DNA from: a virus
IMG/VR virus record: IMGVR_UViG_3300020147_000028
Coordinates: 1 to 21,804 of that record
Length of the DNA stretch: 21,804 nt
Reading direction: 5' to 3' (one strand)
Part shown: in pieces, positions 14,360 to 19,952 of the stretch
How positions within the stretch are numbered: the first letter of the stretch is position 1
How the letters are laid out: every line of letters starts with the position of its first letter
Made by a program: the position numbers and the translations under genes
Notes under the pieces: model-generated
Told to the model about the DNA's origin: nothing
The model's input: the letters and a program-made list of their open reading frames with translations, nothing else
Database searches by the model: none

Positions 14360-15583
14360 TCACGCCCTCGGGAAGCGGGGGGCGGAGAAGGCGGAGCGGT
14401 GCTGTTCGGCGATCATCACGCCCGCGGCGTAGTCGTAGGCCTGCGACCAGCTCGCCGTGTACTCCGGCTTCCACGCCGAGCCGGCCGCTGCGGTCAGAGT
14501 GCGGAAAAGCACCTCCTTGACGGCGGCGTACTCCTCCCACGTCGCGCCCTTGATCTCGCCGCTGGGCCGGACGAAAGCGGCGTGGCTGCGGCCGAACGCC
14601 TTGAGCGCCGTGTCGAGCCGGGCCATCTTCTCGTCGTCGGCAGGGTCGTACATCTCCGACAGCGCCTTAAGCGCGTGGAGCAGCTTGTCGCGCTGACCGC
14701 GGCCCGATCGCGGCGATTCTCCGTCCATGTCGCCAGGTGACGGCGAGCGCGGATCGAGCAGGTCGCGCGGGAACAGGCTCGCCAGTCCAGGGGCGAGTGC
14801 GAGCAGCTCGGCATAAAAGGCCTGGATGATCTCGTCGCCCGAATCACCGACCAAGGTGATCGACTGGCGCAGATTGTCGCTGATGCTCGGCACGTACCCC
14901 ATCCCCTCGCAGTGTCGGCAGGGCTGACGTTCGGCGGCGACCAGCGGCGCCGCGGGGGGTGCGGCGGCCAGCACCGGCTTGCCCGCCAGGATGTTGCGGC
15001 CCGGCTGGGGAGCGGCGATCGTGAACCGGCCACGCTCGCCGGCCGAGATGTCACGCAACGCTCGCCCGTCGTCGTCGGTCATGCGCTCCGCATCGCCCAC
15101 CCCCCGGTGATCGAATGCGCCGGAGGGCAGGACCATGCCGGGCTTCGTCGGTATCGGCGCAGGACTGGTGGGATCGAGCGGTGCACCTAGCGGGTCGTTG
15201 ATCAGCCGCGGGTCGGTGTGCATCAGCGTCTCCAGTCGCTGCGACTCGCCGTCGTCGGCCGGCGGCGCCTTGATCTGCTCGTCGCCCACCTCGGCGACCG
15301 GTCGCAACTCGTCGACCCCCTCGGGTCGGCTCGCTTCGGCCGACCTGGACGCGGCGATCACCCTCTCCGCCGCCGCCCGGTCGCTGTCGTCCAGCGGCCA
15401 CTTCTCGTCGGTCTTGGTCTCGTCGTTCATCGTCTCCTGCTTTCGTCTCCGCCACTTCTCCTGCACGATCACCAGCACATACAGCGCCAGCAAGATGATC
15501 CCCGTACAGGCGATGTATGCCCCGAACGCCCACGGGTTCTCATTGACCGGATCATTCCACAGGTCATGCCACCACTGGCTCAT
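14360..15583 (-). CDS. Membrane-anchored protein with C-terminal globin domain
   Basis: Length is 407 residues. Residues 19-41 form one membrane helix (AFGAYIACTGIILLALYVLV), followed by KWRRRKQE. The acidic N-terminus should face outside and the rest the cytoplasm. Residues 50-215 are a Pro/Ala/Asp-rich, probably disordered linker. Cys222 and Cys225 sit in CRHCEGMGY, a zinc-knuckle-like half site. Residues 233-395 read as a globin of the bacterial haemoglobin/flavohaemoglobin type. FYAELLALAPGLASLF gives B10-like Tyr257 and CD1-like Phe271 at the same 14-residue spacing as in Vitreoscilla haemoglobin. FGRSHAAF gives proximal-type His334. 'EYAAVKEVLFRTL' matches helix G, and 'SWSQAYDYAAGVMI' matches helix H. 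An insertion of about 20 residues separates CD from E. Haem binding is predicted, but role and ligand (O2, NO, redox sensing) are unknown. The ATG overlaps a 14-codon ORF and lacks a good ribosome site. Confidence 0.75.
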   Translation of the reverse strand: MSQWWHDLWNDPVNENPWAFGAYIACTGIILLALYVLVIVQEKWRRRKQETMNDETKTDEKWPLDDSDRAAAERVIAASRSAEASRPEGVDELRPVAEVGDEQIKAPPADDGESQRLETLMHTDPRLINDPLGAPLDPTSPAPIPTKPGMVLPSGAFDHRGVGDAERMTDDDGRALRDISAGERGRFTIAAPQPGRNILAGKPVLAAAPPAAPLVAAERQPCRHCEGMGYVPSISDNLRQSITLVGDSGDEIIQAFYAELLALAPGLASLFPRDLLDPRSPSPGDMDGESPRSGRGQRDKLLHALKALSEMYDPADDEKMARLDTALKAFGRSHAAFVRPSGEIKGATWEEYAAVKEVLFRTLTAAAGSAWKPEYTASWSQAYDYAAGVMIAEQHRSAFSAPRFPRA

Positions 15584-15624
15584 GCCGCTGCCCGCAGCTC
15601 GGTCGCCCGCTCACGCCTGCCCAT
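15580..15624 (-). CDS. Possible 14-aa leader ORF before the globin-like gene
   Basis: The ATG at 15624 has AGGAGG seven bases upstream. It encodes MGRRERATELRAAA, and its TGA overlaps the ATG of the globin-like gene (ATGA). The globin-like gene has no clear Shine-Dalgarno of its own, so ribosomes finishing this peptide are the likely source of its initiation. The start also overlaps the stop of the preceding 79-aa gene (TGATG). It may have no function as a peptide. Confidence 0.4.
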   Translation of the reverse strand: MGRRERATELRAAA

Positions 15625-15863
15625 CACATCGCCTCCTGGTCTTTGGCTGCCAGGATGCGCGACCATTCGCGGCGGATGTCTGCGGGTACATCCTCTTCGC
15701 GCACCTCTTCGTGATCGTCGTCGAAGTAGGCCATGCCGTCGTAGTGCAGATTGTCGGGAGAATGCCCTTCGGGCATCTCGCAATTGCCCTCGTACTCCCC
15801 GTCCCACCACGAGACCAGCACCCCGCACGCCTTCACACCGACCGCCCGACCGAGCCGACTCAC
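15624..15863 (-). CDS. Small acidic Cys/His protein, 79 aa
   Basis: GTG start at 15863 overlapping the preceding stop (GTGA); no strong ribosome site. The sequence has one Cys/His set, C-x14-C-x4-H-x6-H (ACGVLVSWWDGEYEGNCEMP, then EGHSPDNLHYDG). This C..C.P.GH..H.DG signature resembles a short metal-binding module seen in many small actinobacterial and actinophage proteins. It is followed by a strongly acidic stretch (YFDDDHEEVREEDVP) and a C-terminal helix. A zinc-stabilised mini-protein is likely; the partner is unknown. A later GTG start is possible. Confidence 0.6.
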   Translation of the reverse strand: MSRLGRAVGVKACGVLVSWWDGEYEGNCEMPEGHSPDNLHYDGMAYFDDDHEEVREEDVPADIRREWSRILAAKDQEAM

Positions 15864-16042
15864 GACGGATCGCTGTCGTCTCGCGTCGCACCGATCTCCG
15901 TCCACCCGCGCATCGCTCGCCGGTTGCGCCACCGCTGAACAGCCCGACCCACACGCGTGCGCTTCCACCGCGGCGGAGCGGCCGGCACATGCCAGATCAC
16001 ACCGTCTTGCTTGATCGTCATCGGTCCGCGTCGTCTTCGCAT
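15860..16042 (-). CDS. Small basic protein, 60 aa
   Basis: ATG at 16042 in a TGATG overlap with the HNH-like gene. The product MRRRRGPMTIKQDGVIWHVP goes on with AAPPRWKRTRVGRAVQRWRNRR and ends TRDDSDPS. It is highly basic (mostly Arg) and Trp-containing, suggesting nucleic acid or membrane-surface binding. There are no cysteines. The sequence around its start (GGCGATGTGATG) is identical to that before the 14-codon ORF near 15624, possibly a copied junction. No family is recognised. Confidence 0.55.
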   Translation of the reverse strand: MRRRRGPMTIKQDGVIWHVPAAPPRWKRTRVGRAVQRWRNRRAMRGWTEIGATRDDSDPS

Positions 16043-16476
16043 CACATCGCCCCCAGCTCTTTGCGCCACCGCTTGCTCCATCGTGCCGCATGGTAGAGGT
16101 CGGCGAACATGGGCGCCTCGGCTGTCTTCGGCGTGCCGTCGGTGCGCCAGAGGCGGTAGGCGGTGGTATAGCGGCCGTTCAGGAAGCCGAGTCCGTACGA
16201 GCGCCAGCCGCGATAGGCGATGCTCCGCTCGATCACGTCGAAGCGTGACCACACGTCGCGAGGCAGGGTCCTCAGAATCTCATCGACGACAGCGAACGGG
16301 CTGGCCGTCGCGTAGTCCTCGATCCCGTCGAGCAGCACGTGGATCCGGCCGTGCGCGTTGGCGCACACCTGCACCGCCGCGTCACCTCCACCGCGCGGCG
16401 CCGGGCGGATCCGGTGGTGCTCGATCGGCACCTCTTCGTCATGCGCCGGGTGCACTAGGCACACCCGGCCGAGCAT
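16042..16476 (-). CDS. HNH-fold nuclease-like protein, 144 aa
   Basis: The ATG at 16476 overlaps the upstream stop. Residues 6-50 carry an HNH/beta-beta-alpha-metal signature: C6LVHPAHDEEVPIEHH (His20, His21), a short Gly-rich turn, then VCANAHGRIHVLLD with Cys38, Asn40, His42 and His46. 'CANAHG.IH.LLD' is the form common in actinophage HNH proteins. The Cys pair may hold a structural zinc while His21, Asn40 and His46 bind the catalytic metal. Residues 55-144 are a separate Trp/Arg-rich domain (RGWRSYGLGFLNGRYTTAYR), perhaps DNA binding. HNH proteins often assist terminase cleavage, but here the gene lies about 2.4 kb upstream of the terminase genes. Confidence 0.7.
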   Translation of the reverse strand: MLGRVCLVHPAHDEEVPIEHHRIRPAPRGGGDAAVQVCANAHGRIHVLLDGIEDYATASPFAVVDEILRTLPRDVWSRFDVIERSIAYRGWRSYGLGFLNGRYTTAYRLWRTDGTPKTAEAPMFADLYHAARWSKRWRKELGAM

Positions 16477-16598
16477 CACGGCACGGCCAGCGAGATGAGG
16501 TAGACGATCAGCATCACGACGCCGATCGAAGCGGCGGTCAGGCTGATTGCTGCCGCCACGATGGCCAGCGTTGTTGCGATTCCACGGACGATCCACAC
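16476..16598 (-). CDS. Small membrane protein, 40 aa
   Basis: GTG start at 16598 with GAGGGGG five bases upstream. The product is almost wholly hydrophobic: MWIVRGIATTLAIVAAAISL, then TAASIGVVMLIVYLISLAVP. It could form one long or two short membrane helices with a single positive charge near the N-terminus. Size and form are compatible with a holin-like or accessory membrane peptide, but no lysin lies next to it in the window, so I make no functional call. Confidence 0.6.
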   Translation of the reverse strand: MWIVRGIATTLAIVAAAISLTAASIGVVMLIVYLISLAVP

Positions 16599-16645
16599 GG
16601 GCACCCCCTCGCCTACGACGGACGGTACCCCGTGACCGCATGTGA

Positions 16646-16864
16646 TCACTCTTCCCGGCCGTCCAGGCCACAATCGGAGCAGTGCGGATGCGGATGATTC
16701 GGTGACAATCGGGGGTGCTCGCAGCGGGGATCACGCAACGCCGTCGCGCAGGCCTCGCCGCGGGCGCCGTGTCGGATGCAGCGGTCGCCGGCTTCGTACC
16801 GGGCGGGCCGGCCCGAGTCGACGCAGTAGGCCTCCGACCCGACCGTTGGCCAGACGACAGTCAT
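16646..16864 (-). CDS. Cys/His-rich small protein, 72 aa
   Basis: The ATG at 16864 overlaps the preceding stop (ATGA). It contains six cysteines and a His-rich C-terminus: 'DPRCEHPRLSPNHPHPHCSD' followed by CG, plus earlier C-x14-C-x8-C. The terminal CEH...HCSDCG block looks like a zinc ribbon or knuckle. The end of the neighbouring 119-aa gene carries a similar HCSNCG, so the two may be related. About 47 bases without a gene separate it from the downstream membrane peptide. Nucleic-acid or protein binding through zinc is a guess. Confidence 0.55.
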   Translation of the reverse strand: MTVVWPTVGSEAYCVDSGRPARYEAGDRCIRHGARGEACATALRDPRCEHPRLSPNHPHPHCSDCGLDGREE

Positions 16865-17220
16865 CGGGTGCTCCACCGGCACTCGCTCGCCTCGTGGCCC
16901 ATCGGCCCGCCGCGCAAGTCGCCGCAGTTCGAGCAGTGCGAGTTGCGGCGTGCGTCCACGTGCAGCCACGGCGTGACGATCCGGTCCCACCTGTCCGACC
17001 ACGCGCGGCAGGTCATCGCGCAGTCGGTGGGAGATTCGTCGGACGGGTCGACTCCGCCACAGGCGACCAGCGTGTAGCGCTCCTCCGACGGCCCGTGGGC
17101 GATCACTCCGGTGCCGAGATGCCGGCAGTCAGTGTGCGGGCAGGGTCCGAGCACCGGTAGCGGGCCGTAGCTCTTGAACCACGTGACCTCGCCCGGATGG
17201 TCAACGTGCACCTCAGCCAT
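16861..17220 (-). CDS. Cys-rich putative zinc-binding protein, 119 aa
   Basis: ATG at 17220; the upstream gene overlaps it by eight bases and supplies a GGAGG nine bases before the start. Two Cys/His clusters are visible: CPHTDCRHLGTGVIAHG near residues 27-43, and HCSNCGDLRGGPMGHEASEC near 94-113, with further cysteines at about 54, 67 and 71. The middle, WSDRWDRIVTPWLHVDARR, is Trp-rich. It probably folds around two zinc ions. The family is unknown to me; there is no catalytic signature. Confidence 0.6.
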   Translation of the reverse strand: MAEVHVDHPGEVTWFKSYGPLPVLGPCPHTDCRHLGTGVIAHGPSEERYTLVACGGVDPSDESPTDCAMTCRAWSDRWDRIVTPWLHVDARRNSHCSNCGDLRGGPMGHEASECRWSTR

Positions 17221-17380
17221 CGGAGTCCGCCTCCTCCTCTTCGTCGGGGATGCCGATGGTCAGGGAGACGCTGATGCCGTCCAGACCGAGGCCTGCAGCG
17301 GCCCGACCCAGAATCTCGGCCGCCTTGACGACGTGCTCGGGATTCTCGGTCACCACGGTGGCCGAGACGACGACGATCAC
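17213..17380 (-). CDS. Small alpha/beta protein, 55 aa, GTG start
   Basis: GTG at 17380 overlaps the stop of the SNase-like gene (GTGA); the stop is at 17213. The product is MIVVVSATVVTENPEHVVKA, then AEILGRAAAGLGLDGISVSL, then TIGIPDEEEEADSDG. The strand-helix-strand pattern (VVVSATVV, helix EHVVKAAEILGRAAAGLG, ISVSLTIG) followed by an acidic tail is convincing. It fills what would otherwise be a 150-base hole in a gapless operon. It may be a small ferredoxin-like-fold protein; function unknown. Confidence 0.65.
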   Translation of the reverse strand: MIVVVSATVVTENPEHVVKAAEILGRAAAGLGLDGISVSLTIGIPDEEEEADSDG

Positions 17381-17790
17381 CCGTCATCACCGCCGATGCC
17401 GCGCCCCCACTGCGGGTTGGCGGCGAGGAACGCGATCACCTCGGCGTTGATGTTCTCGCCGGTGTCGGCGGCGTACAGGGTGCCGACGTAGCGGACGAAC
17501 GATCGGCGCTCGTCGGGTTCGGGATGGTCGTTCGGCTCGGTGACCACGACGAACGGCCAGCGCGTCTTGCGGGCGCGGGCGCGCTCCTCGGCCTCCTCCA
17601 TCGCGAGCGCGAGGAACTTCGCCGACTCCTTGCCGCCGGGCTGCCGCAGCTCAGGCGCGAAGCAGCCGGCCAGCCGGATCGACACCTCGGTGTGCACGCC
17701 CATGCCGAGGTCCACGACCATCAGCACCGTGTCGCCGTCGTCGCCGGGGTCCCGCCTCTTGTCGGAGCGCCGGGCGCGGTAATCCCACAT
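17377..17790 (-). CDS. Staphylococcal nuclease-like (SNase/TNase) protein
   Basis: Length is 137 residues. The ATG at 17790 overlaps the preceding stop. The start MWDYRARR and the motif DDGDTVLMVVDLG (Asp20, Thr21, Asp27) match SNase-type proteins of actinophages. IRLAGCFAPE supplies Arg39 and Glu47, and RRSFVRYVGTLY supplies Arg100, corresponding to the catalytic Arg, Glu and Arg of the family. The residue equivalent to Asp40 of the Staphylococcus enzyme, usually Asp or Asn in the '(I)DAPE' motif, is Phe here. The protein may therefore be weakly active or use another metal ligand. There is no signal peptide, so it would act inside the cell, possibly on host DNA or during recombination. Confidence 0.7.
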   Translation of the reverse strand: MWDYRARRSDKRRDPGDDGDTVLMVVDLGMGVHTEVSIRLAGCFAPELRQPGGKESAKFLALAMEEAEERARARKTRWPFVVVTEPNDHPEPDERRSFVRYVGTLYAADTGENINAEVIAFLAANPQWGRGIGGDDG

Positions 17791-18029
17791 CAGCCGGCAC
17801 CTTCCTCGCTGCGCAGCCGGGCGTGCAGGTGGTCGCCACCGGCGAACGGCGCGTGCCCCTCGATGTAGCCCTCTTCGCTCAGCCGGTCGTAGAGGTCGGC
17901 CCGAATGACCATCGGCACGCCGTTGGCGGTGATCGGCTCACCTTTGAGTGTCGGGACGACAAGGTTGGTCCCGTCGCACTCCCATCCCTTCTCACGCAGA
18001 GGCGGAAGCTGCGCACCGCACGCCTGCAT
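17790..18029 (-). CDS. Small unknown protein, 79 aa
   Basis: ATG at 18029 with GGAGG five bases upstream; the longer frame before it is a shadow. The product MQACGAQLPPLREKGWECDG goes on with 'TNLVVPTLKGEPITANGVPM' and 'DRLSEEGYIEGHAPFAGGDH'. The centre is beta-rich, with a helix and an acidic C-terminus (LRSEEGAG). Two cysteines 14 residues apart might form a disulfide or bind metal. I recognise no family; the pattern recalls small 'DUF' proteins common in phage early operons. Confidence 0.6.
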   Translation of the reverse strand: MQACGAQLPPLREKGWECDGTNLVVPTLKGEPITANGVPMVIRADLYDRLSEEGYIEGHAPFAGGDHLHARLRSEEGAG

Positions 18030-18115
18030 CACGGCCTCCGGAAGGCTCGGGCCACGGCGTAGACCGCCGCGGCGAGAATCAGCGGCAGAGCGAGCCACGC
18101 CATGAGCGAATTCAC
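18029..18115 (-). CDS. Single-pass membrane micro-protein, 28 aa
   Basis: GTG at 18115 overlaps the preceding stop (GTGA), with GAGGG about nine bases upstream. It encodes MNSLMAWLALPLILAAAVYA then VARAFRRP. One membrane helix is followed by a positive tail, so the C-terminus should lie in the cytoplasm. The stop overlaps the ATG of the next gene. It exactly fills the gap between flanking genes, which supports it despite the small size. Confidence 0.55.
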   Translation of the reverse strand: MNSLMAWLALPLILAAAVYAVARAFRRP

Positions 18116-18417
18116 GACGGGCCGCCCTCGATCGCGCGGACAGGCGCCTCGATCTCGGCCGTCGGCTCAGCGGGCACCCAGACCGGGCGCTCCGCCTCCT
18201 CCTTGCTGACCAGGCGGCCGAACAGCTCCATCTTGACGAAGGTCGGACCAGGTACGACCGGACTGAACGGGCCGTCCCACGCGGCATACACCTCGCGCTC
18301 CATCTTGATGGAGCACTCGGTCTCCTTGAGCACGTACTGCACGAACTGATTCGGCGCGACCTCCAGGATCATGCCCACCCTGCCGTTGAATCGCGCCTCG
18401 CCCCTGCTTGTGCTCAT
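18112..18417 (-). CDS. Unknown protein, 101 aa
   Basis: ATG at 18417 with GGCGGAG just upstream, overlapping the preceding stop (ATGA). The product MSTSRGEARFNGRVGMILEV goes on with 'APNQFVQYVLKETECSIKME', 'GPFSPVVPGPTFVKMELFGR' and an acidic Pro/Glu tail. It has a predicted small beta-barrel-like strand pattern, one cysteine and no membrane segment. It is conserved-looking but I cannot name a family. Its start lies in the second copy of a repeated TTMGGG coding junction. Confidence 0.6.
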   Translation of the reverse strand: MSTSRGEARFNGRVGMILEVAPNQFVQYVLKETECSIKMEREVYAAWDGPFSPVVPGPTFVKMELFGRLVSKEEAERPVWVPAEPTAEIEAPVRAIEGGPS

Positions 18418-18647
18418 GCTCCGCCACCCATCGTCGTCTCCTCGCCGAACCGGAATCCCTCGTCGTAAAGGATGCGGATCTTCTGACCCCAGTCCATCAC
18501 CGGCCAATGCACACGGCATGACGAAGTCACCTGCCACCACCACCGGCGGCCATAGGGATCGTCAGCCGGGTAGTTGCCTTTACGACAGAAACACGGCGGG
18601 CCGGGGGGAGATACCGATTCTGAATCTCTCCATGCCAACGCCATCAT
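18414..18647 (-). CDS. Unknown Trp/Cys-containing protein, 77 aa
   Basis: Tandem ATGs at 18647 and 18644 overlap the stop of the upstream gene. The product has PPCFCRKGNYPADDPYGRRW, then WWQVTSSCRVHWPVMDWGQK, and ends DEGFRFGEETTMGGGA. Three cysteines and a His could bind one metal ion, and four Trp lie close together. The last residues repeat those of the upstream gene (FG-x-x-TTMGGG). Function unknown. Confidence 0.55.
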   Translation of the reverse strand: MMALAWRDSESVSPPGPPCFCRKGNYPADDPYGRRWWWQVTSSCRVHWPVMDWGQKIRILYDEGFRFGEETTMGGGA

Positions 18648-19270
18648 CCGCCGCCCATCGTCGTGCCGTCTCCGAAGATCAGGCGCTCCTCGCCGGTCAT
18701 CCGGCCCGGCTCCATGCGGGCCCGCGTGGGATTGCCGTCCGAGTCCTTGCAGCCGGGAAAGAAGCACCTCACCTCGCCCTTACGCCTGAGCATACGCAGG
18801 CCGTACGTGTCGCAGTAGGGGCACGCTAGCTGCTCGCCGCCCTGCCGGGGAAGCTCCGTCCACGGCTCCTCTTCGTCGATCGCGGGGACGGCGCGGGCCG
18901 CAGTCACCCATCGCTCCAATTCCCTGGTCGCCCAGATCAGCGGGGTGTCCGACACCGAGGGCGCCATGTTTCGGACGATCGTGAGCGCCTCGGCGCCGTA
19001 GGTGCCCTTGAACAGGGGGAGGCGCAGTCCCGCCGCCGAGCGCATGCCGCGGGCCAGGTTGCCGGCGCCGAAGTAGATGTCCCAGTACGCCGAAGCCGCA
19101 GCCGGTGCCCACGGCTCGCTCGACTCCGGCGCGTGCCGGCCGATCGTGCCGGTGTCCGGGCCCGAGGTCTCCGGCTCCGGCAACAGTGGCTCCAGTGCGG
19201 TCAGCATCTGCTCAGCCTGCCGTACCGCGTCGTTCAGTCGTTCGATCTTTTCCGTCTCCACGCGCGCCAT
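18644..19270 (-). CDS. Zinc-ribbon protein with N-terminal coiled coil, 208 aa
   Basis: ATG at 19270, possibly leaderless (CATGAT six bases upstream). Residues 1-30 are a short coiled coil (VETEKIERLNDAVRQAEQML). The middle, about 60-130, is helical (AYWDIYFGAGNLARGMRSAA). Residues 148-178 hold a four-cysteine zinc ribbon, ACPYCDTYGLRMLRRKGEVR then CFFPGC (Cys150, Cys153, Cys169, Cys174). I recall similar CPYCDT.SL zinc-ribbon proteins in many Streptomyces phages, without a known role. The C-terminus is basic and ends in GDGTTMGGG. DNA- or RNA-binding is plausible. Confidence 0.7.
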   Translation of the reverse strand: MARVETEKIERLNDAVRQAEQMLTALEPLLPEPETSGPDTGTIGRHAPESSEPWAPAAASAYWDIYFGAGNLARGMRSAAGLRLPLFKGTYGAEALTIVRNMAPSVSDTPLIWATRELERWVTAARAVPAIDEEEPWTELPRQGGEQLACPYCDTYGLRMLRRKGEVRCFFPGCKDSDGNPTRARMEPGRMTGEERLIFGDGTTMGGG

Positions 19271-19288
19271 GGTCGGATCATGGCACCT
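19270..19288 (-). promoter_or_regulatory. Possible leaderless promoter for the 19270 gene
   Basis: On the minus strand, TG-C-CATGAT (extended -10; -10 box 19277-19282) lies six bases before the ATG at 19270. Sixteen of 20 bases match the promoter ending at 19565. There is no clear -35, and it overlaps the end of the upstream gene, so it may be a secondary promoter or chance similarity. Confidence 0.4.
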
Positions 19289-19565
19289 GGTCGCGCGGAG
19301 TGGCGAGCAGCTCGCCTACCCATCGGTCCATCCGCTGCACCGTCGACTCGTCCGGCCGCCCGGCGGCCGTCACCAGTTCGATCTCCGCGGGTGGCGGCGG
19401 GAACGCCTGGTCGGGAAGCGGCTCCCCCGCGTGCCGCATCGCGAACTGCTGCACCTTCTCGCGCGGCCAGCGCACGATCACCTCGTCAATGATCGCTGTG
19501 CGGCCGTTCGTCCATGCGTCCATCCAGTGGTTCCGCTGCCACCCGGTGCGCTCCATGTCTCCCAT
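19278..19565 (-). CDS. Unknown protein, 95 aa, leaderless start
   Basis: ATG at 19565 on the predicted transcription start; an in-frame ATG at 19556 is an alternative. The product MGDMERTGWQRNHWMDAWTN continues with a helical 'IIDEVIVRWPREKVQQFAMR', a Pro-rich segment (DQAFPPPPAEIEL) and a second helix (DESTVQRMDRWVGELLATPR). There are no cysteines or membrane segments. It starts a short transcription unit directly behind an intrinsic terminator. Function unknown. Confidence 0.65.
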   Translation of the reverse strand: MGDMERTGWQRNHWMDAWTNGRTAIIDEVIVRWPREKVQQFAMRHAGEPLPDQAFPPPPAEIELVTAAGRPDESTVQRMDRWVGELLATPRDQVP

Positions 19566-19577
19566 GCCCTGATCGTG
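19565..19577 (-). promoter_or_regulatory. Extended -10 promoter, leaderless, behind a terminator
   Basis: CACGAT (19572-19577) with upstream TG lies six bases before the ATG. It directly follows the terminator tail ending at 19578. The -35 region is inside the hairpin and does not match consensus, so the extended -10 probably matters most. The core ACGATCAGGGCATGG is identical to the plus-strand promoter at 10863-10877. Confidence 0.6.
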
Positions 19578-19588
19578 GCACGAGAAAG

Positions 19589-19610
19589 CCCCGGACCAGT
19601 AGGTCCGGGG
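19589..19610 (-). terminator. Intrinsic terminator B
   Basis: CCCCGGACC/GGTCCGGGG (19602-19610 with 19589-19597) forms a perfect 9-bp stem with a four-base loop. On the minus strand it is followed by CTTTCTCGTGC. It ends the 73-aa gene's transcript (stop at 19630). The tail is shared with terminator A. Confidence 0.75.
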
Positions 19611-19629
19611 CGGCCCCTGGCGCTTCTCG

Positions 19630-19851
19630 TCAGACGTAGTGCTCGACGACGACGGGGATGGACTCGGGATCGTAGGCCGGAACCGCGCGCCAACGGCCCC
19701 CCGCGTCGACAACGATGCCGCGCGGATGCGTCTCCTTGCACGTTCCTCCATGGCCGCCGAGGTCGGCGGCGGGGCAGGGGAGGAGCATGTCGCCGCGTGC
19801 TGCATGGAAGTCGGCGGACCATGCGCTCTGTTGTGCGTTCCCGTTGTTCAT
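19630..19851 (-). CDS. Unknown protein, 73 aa, leaderless start
   Basis: ATG at 19851 coincides with the predicted +1 of its own promoter; terminator A lies upstream and terminator B downstream, so it is a single-gene transcript. The product MNNGNAQQSAWSADFHAARG continues with 'DMLLPCPAADLGGHGGTCKE', then a beta segment (GIVVDAGGRWRAVPAYDP) and IPVVVEHYV. Cys26, His34, Cys38 and nearby His residues may bind metal. Independent control suggests expression at a different time from the flanking operons. Function unknown. Confidence 0.7.
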   Translation of the reverse strand: MNNGNAQQSAWSADFHAARGDMLLPCPAADLGGHGGTCKETHPRGIVVDAGGRWRAVPAYDPESIPVVVEHYV

Positions 19852-19886
19852 GGCTCTACTGTACCCCCACTAATCTCTAACCGCAA
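19851..19886 (-). promoter_or_regulatory. Promoter giving a leaderless transcript (copy 2)
   Basis: Minus strand: TTGCGG (19881-19886), a 17-bp spacer, TACAGT (19858-19863), then six bases to the ATG. Positions 19848-19873 repeat 3506-3531 exactly, while the -35 boxes differ (TTGCGG versus TTGTGC). The -35 directly follows the terminator A tail. Confidence 0.75.
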
Positions 19887-19897
19887 GCACGAGAAAG

Positions 19898-19920
19898 CCC
19901 CCGGTCGCGATGACCGGGGG
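19898..19920 (-). terminator. Intrinsic terminator A
   Basis: CCCCCGGTC (19898-19906) pairs with GACCGGGGG (19912-19920), a perfect 9-bp stem with a five-base loop, followed on the minus strand by CTTTCTCGTGC. It lies about 30 bases after the DUF397-like stop at 19953. The downstream 15 bases (19887-19901) equal those of terminator B (19578-19592). Confidence 0.75.
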
Positions 19921-19952
19921 CCGTTACCGTCGCCGCCGAGCGGCTTGGTAGC

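Noticed and set aside
14890-14935. CRHCE in the globin-like protein as a c-type haem site
   Set aside because: A c-type site needs CxxCH; here the residue after the second Cys is Glu and the region is predicted to be cytoplasmic.
16476-16598. Holin call for the 40-aa membrane peptide
   Set aside because: Size and hydrophobicity fit many membrane peptides; no endolysin is nearby and no dual-start motif is present.
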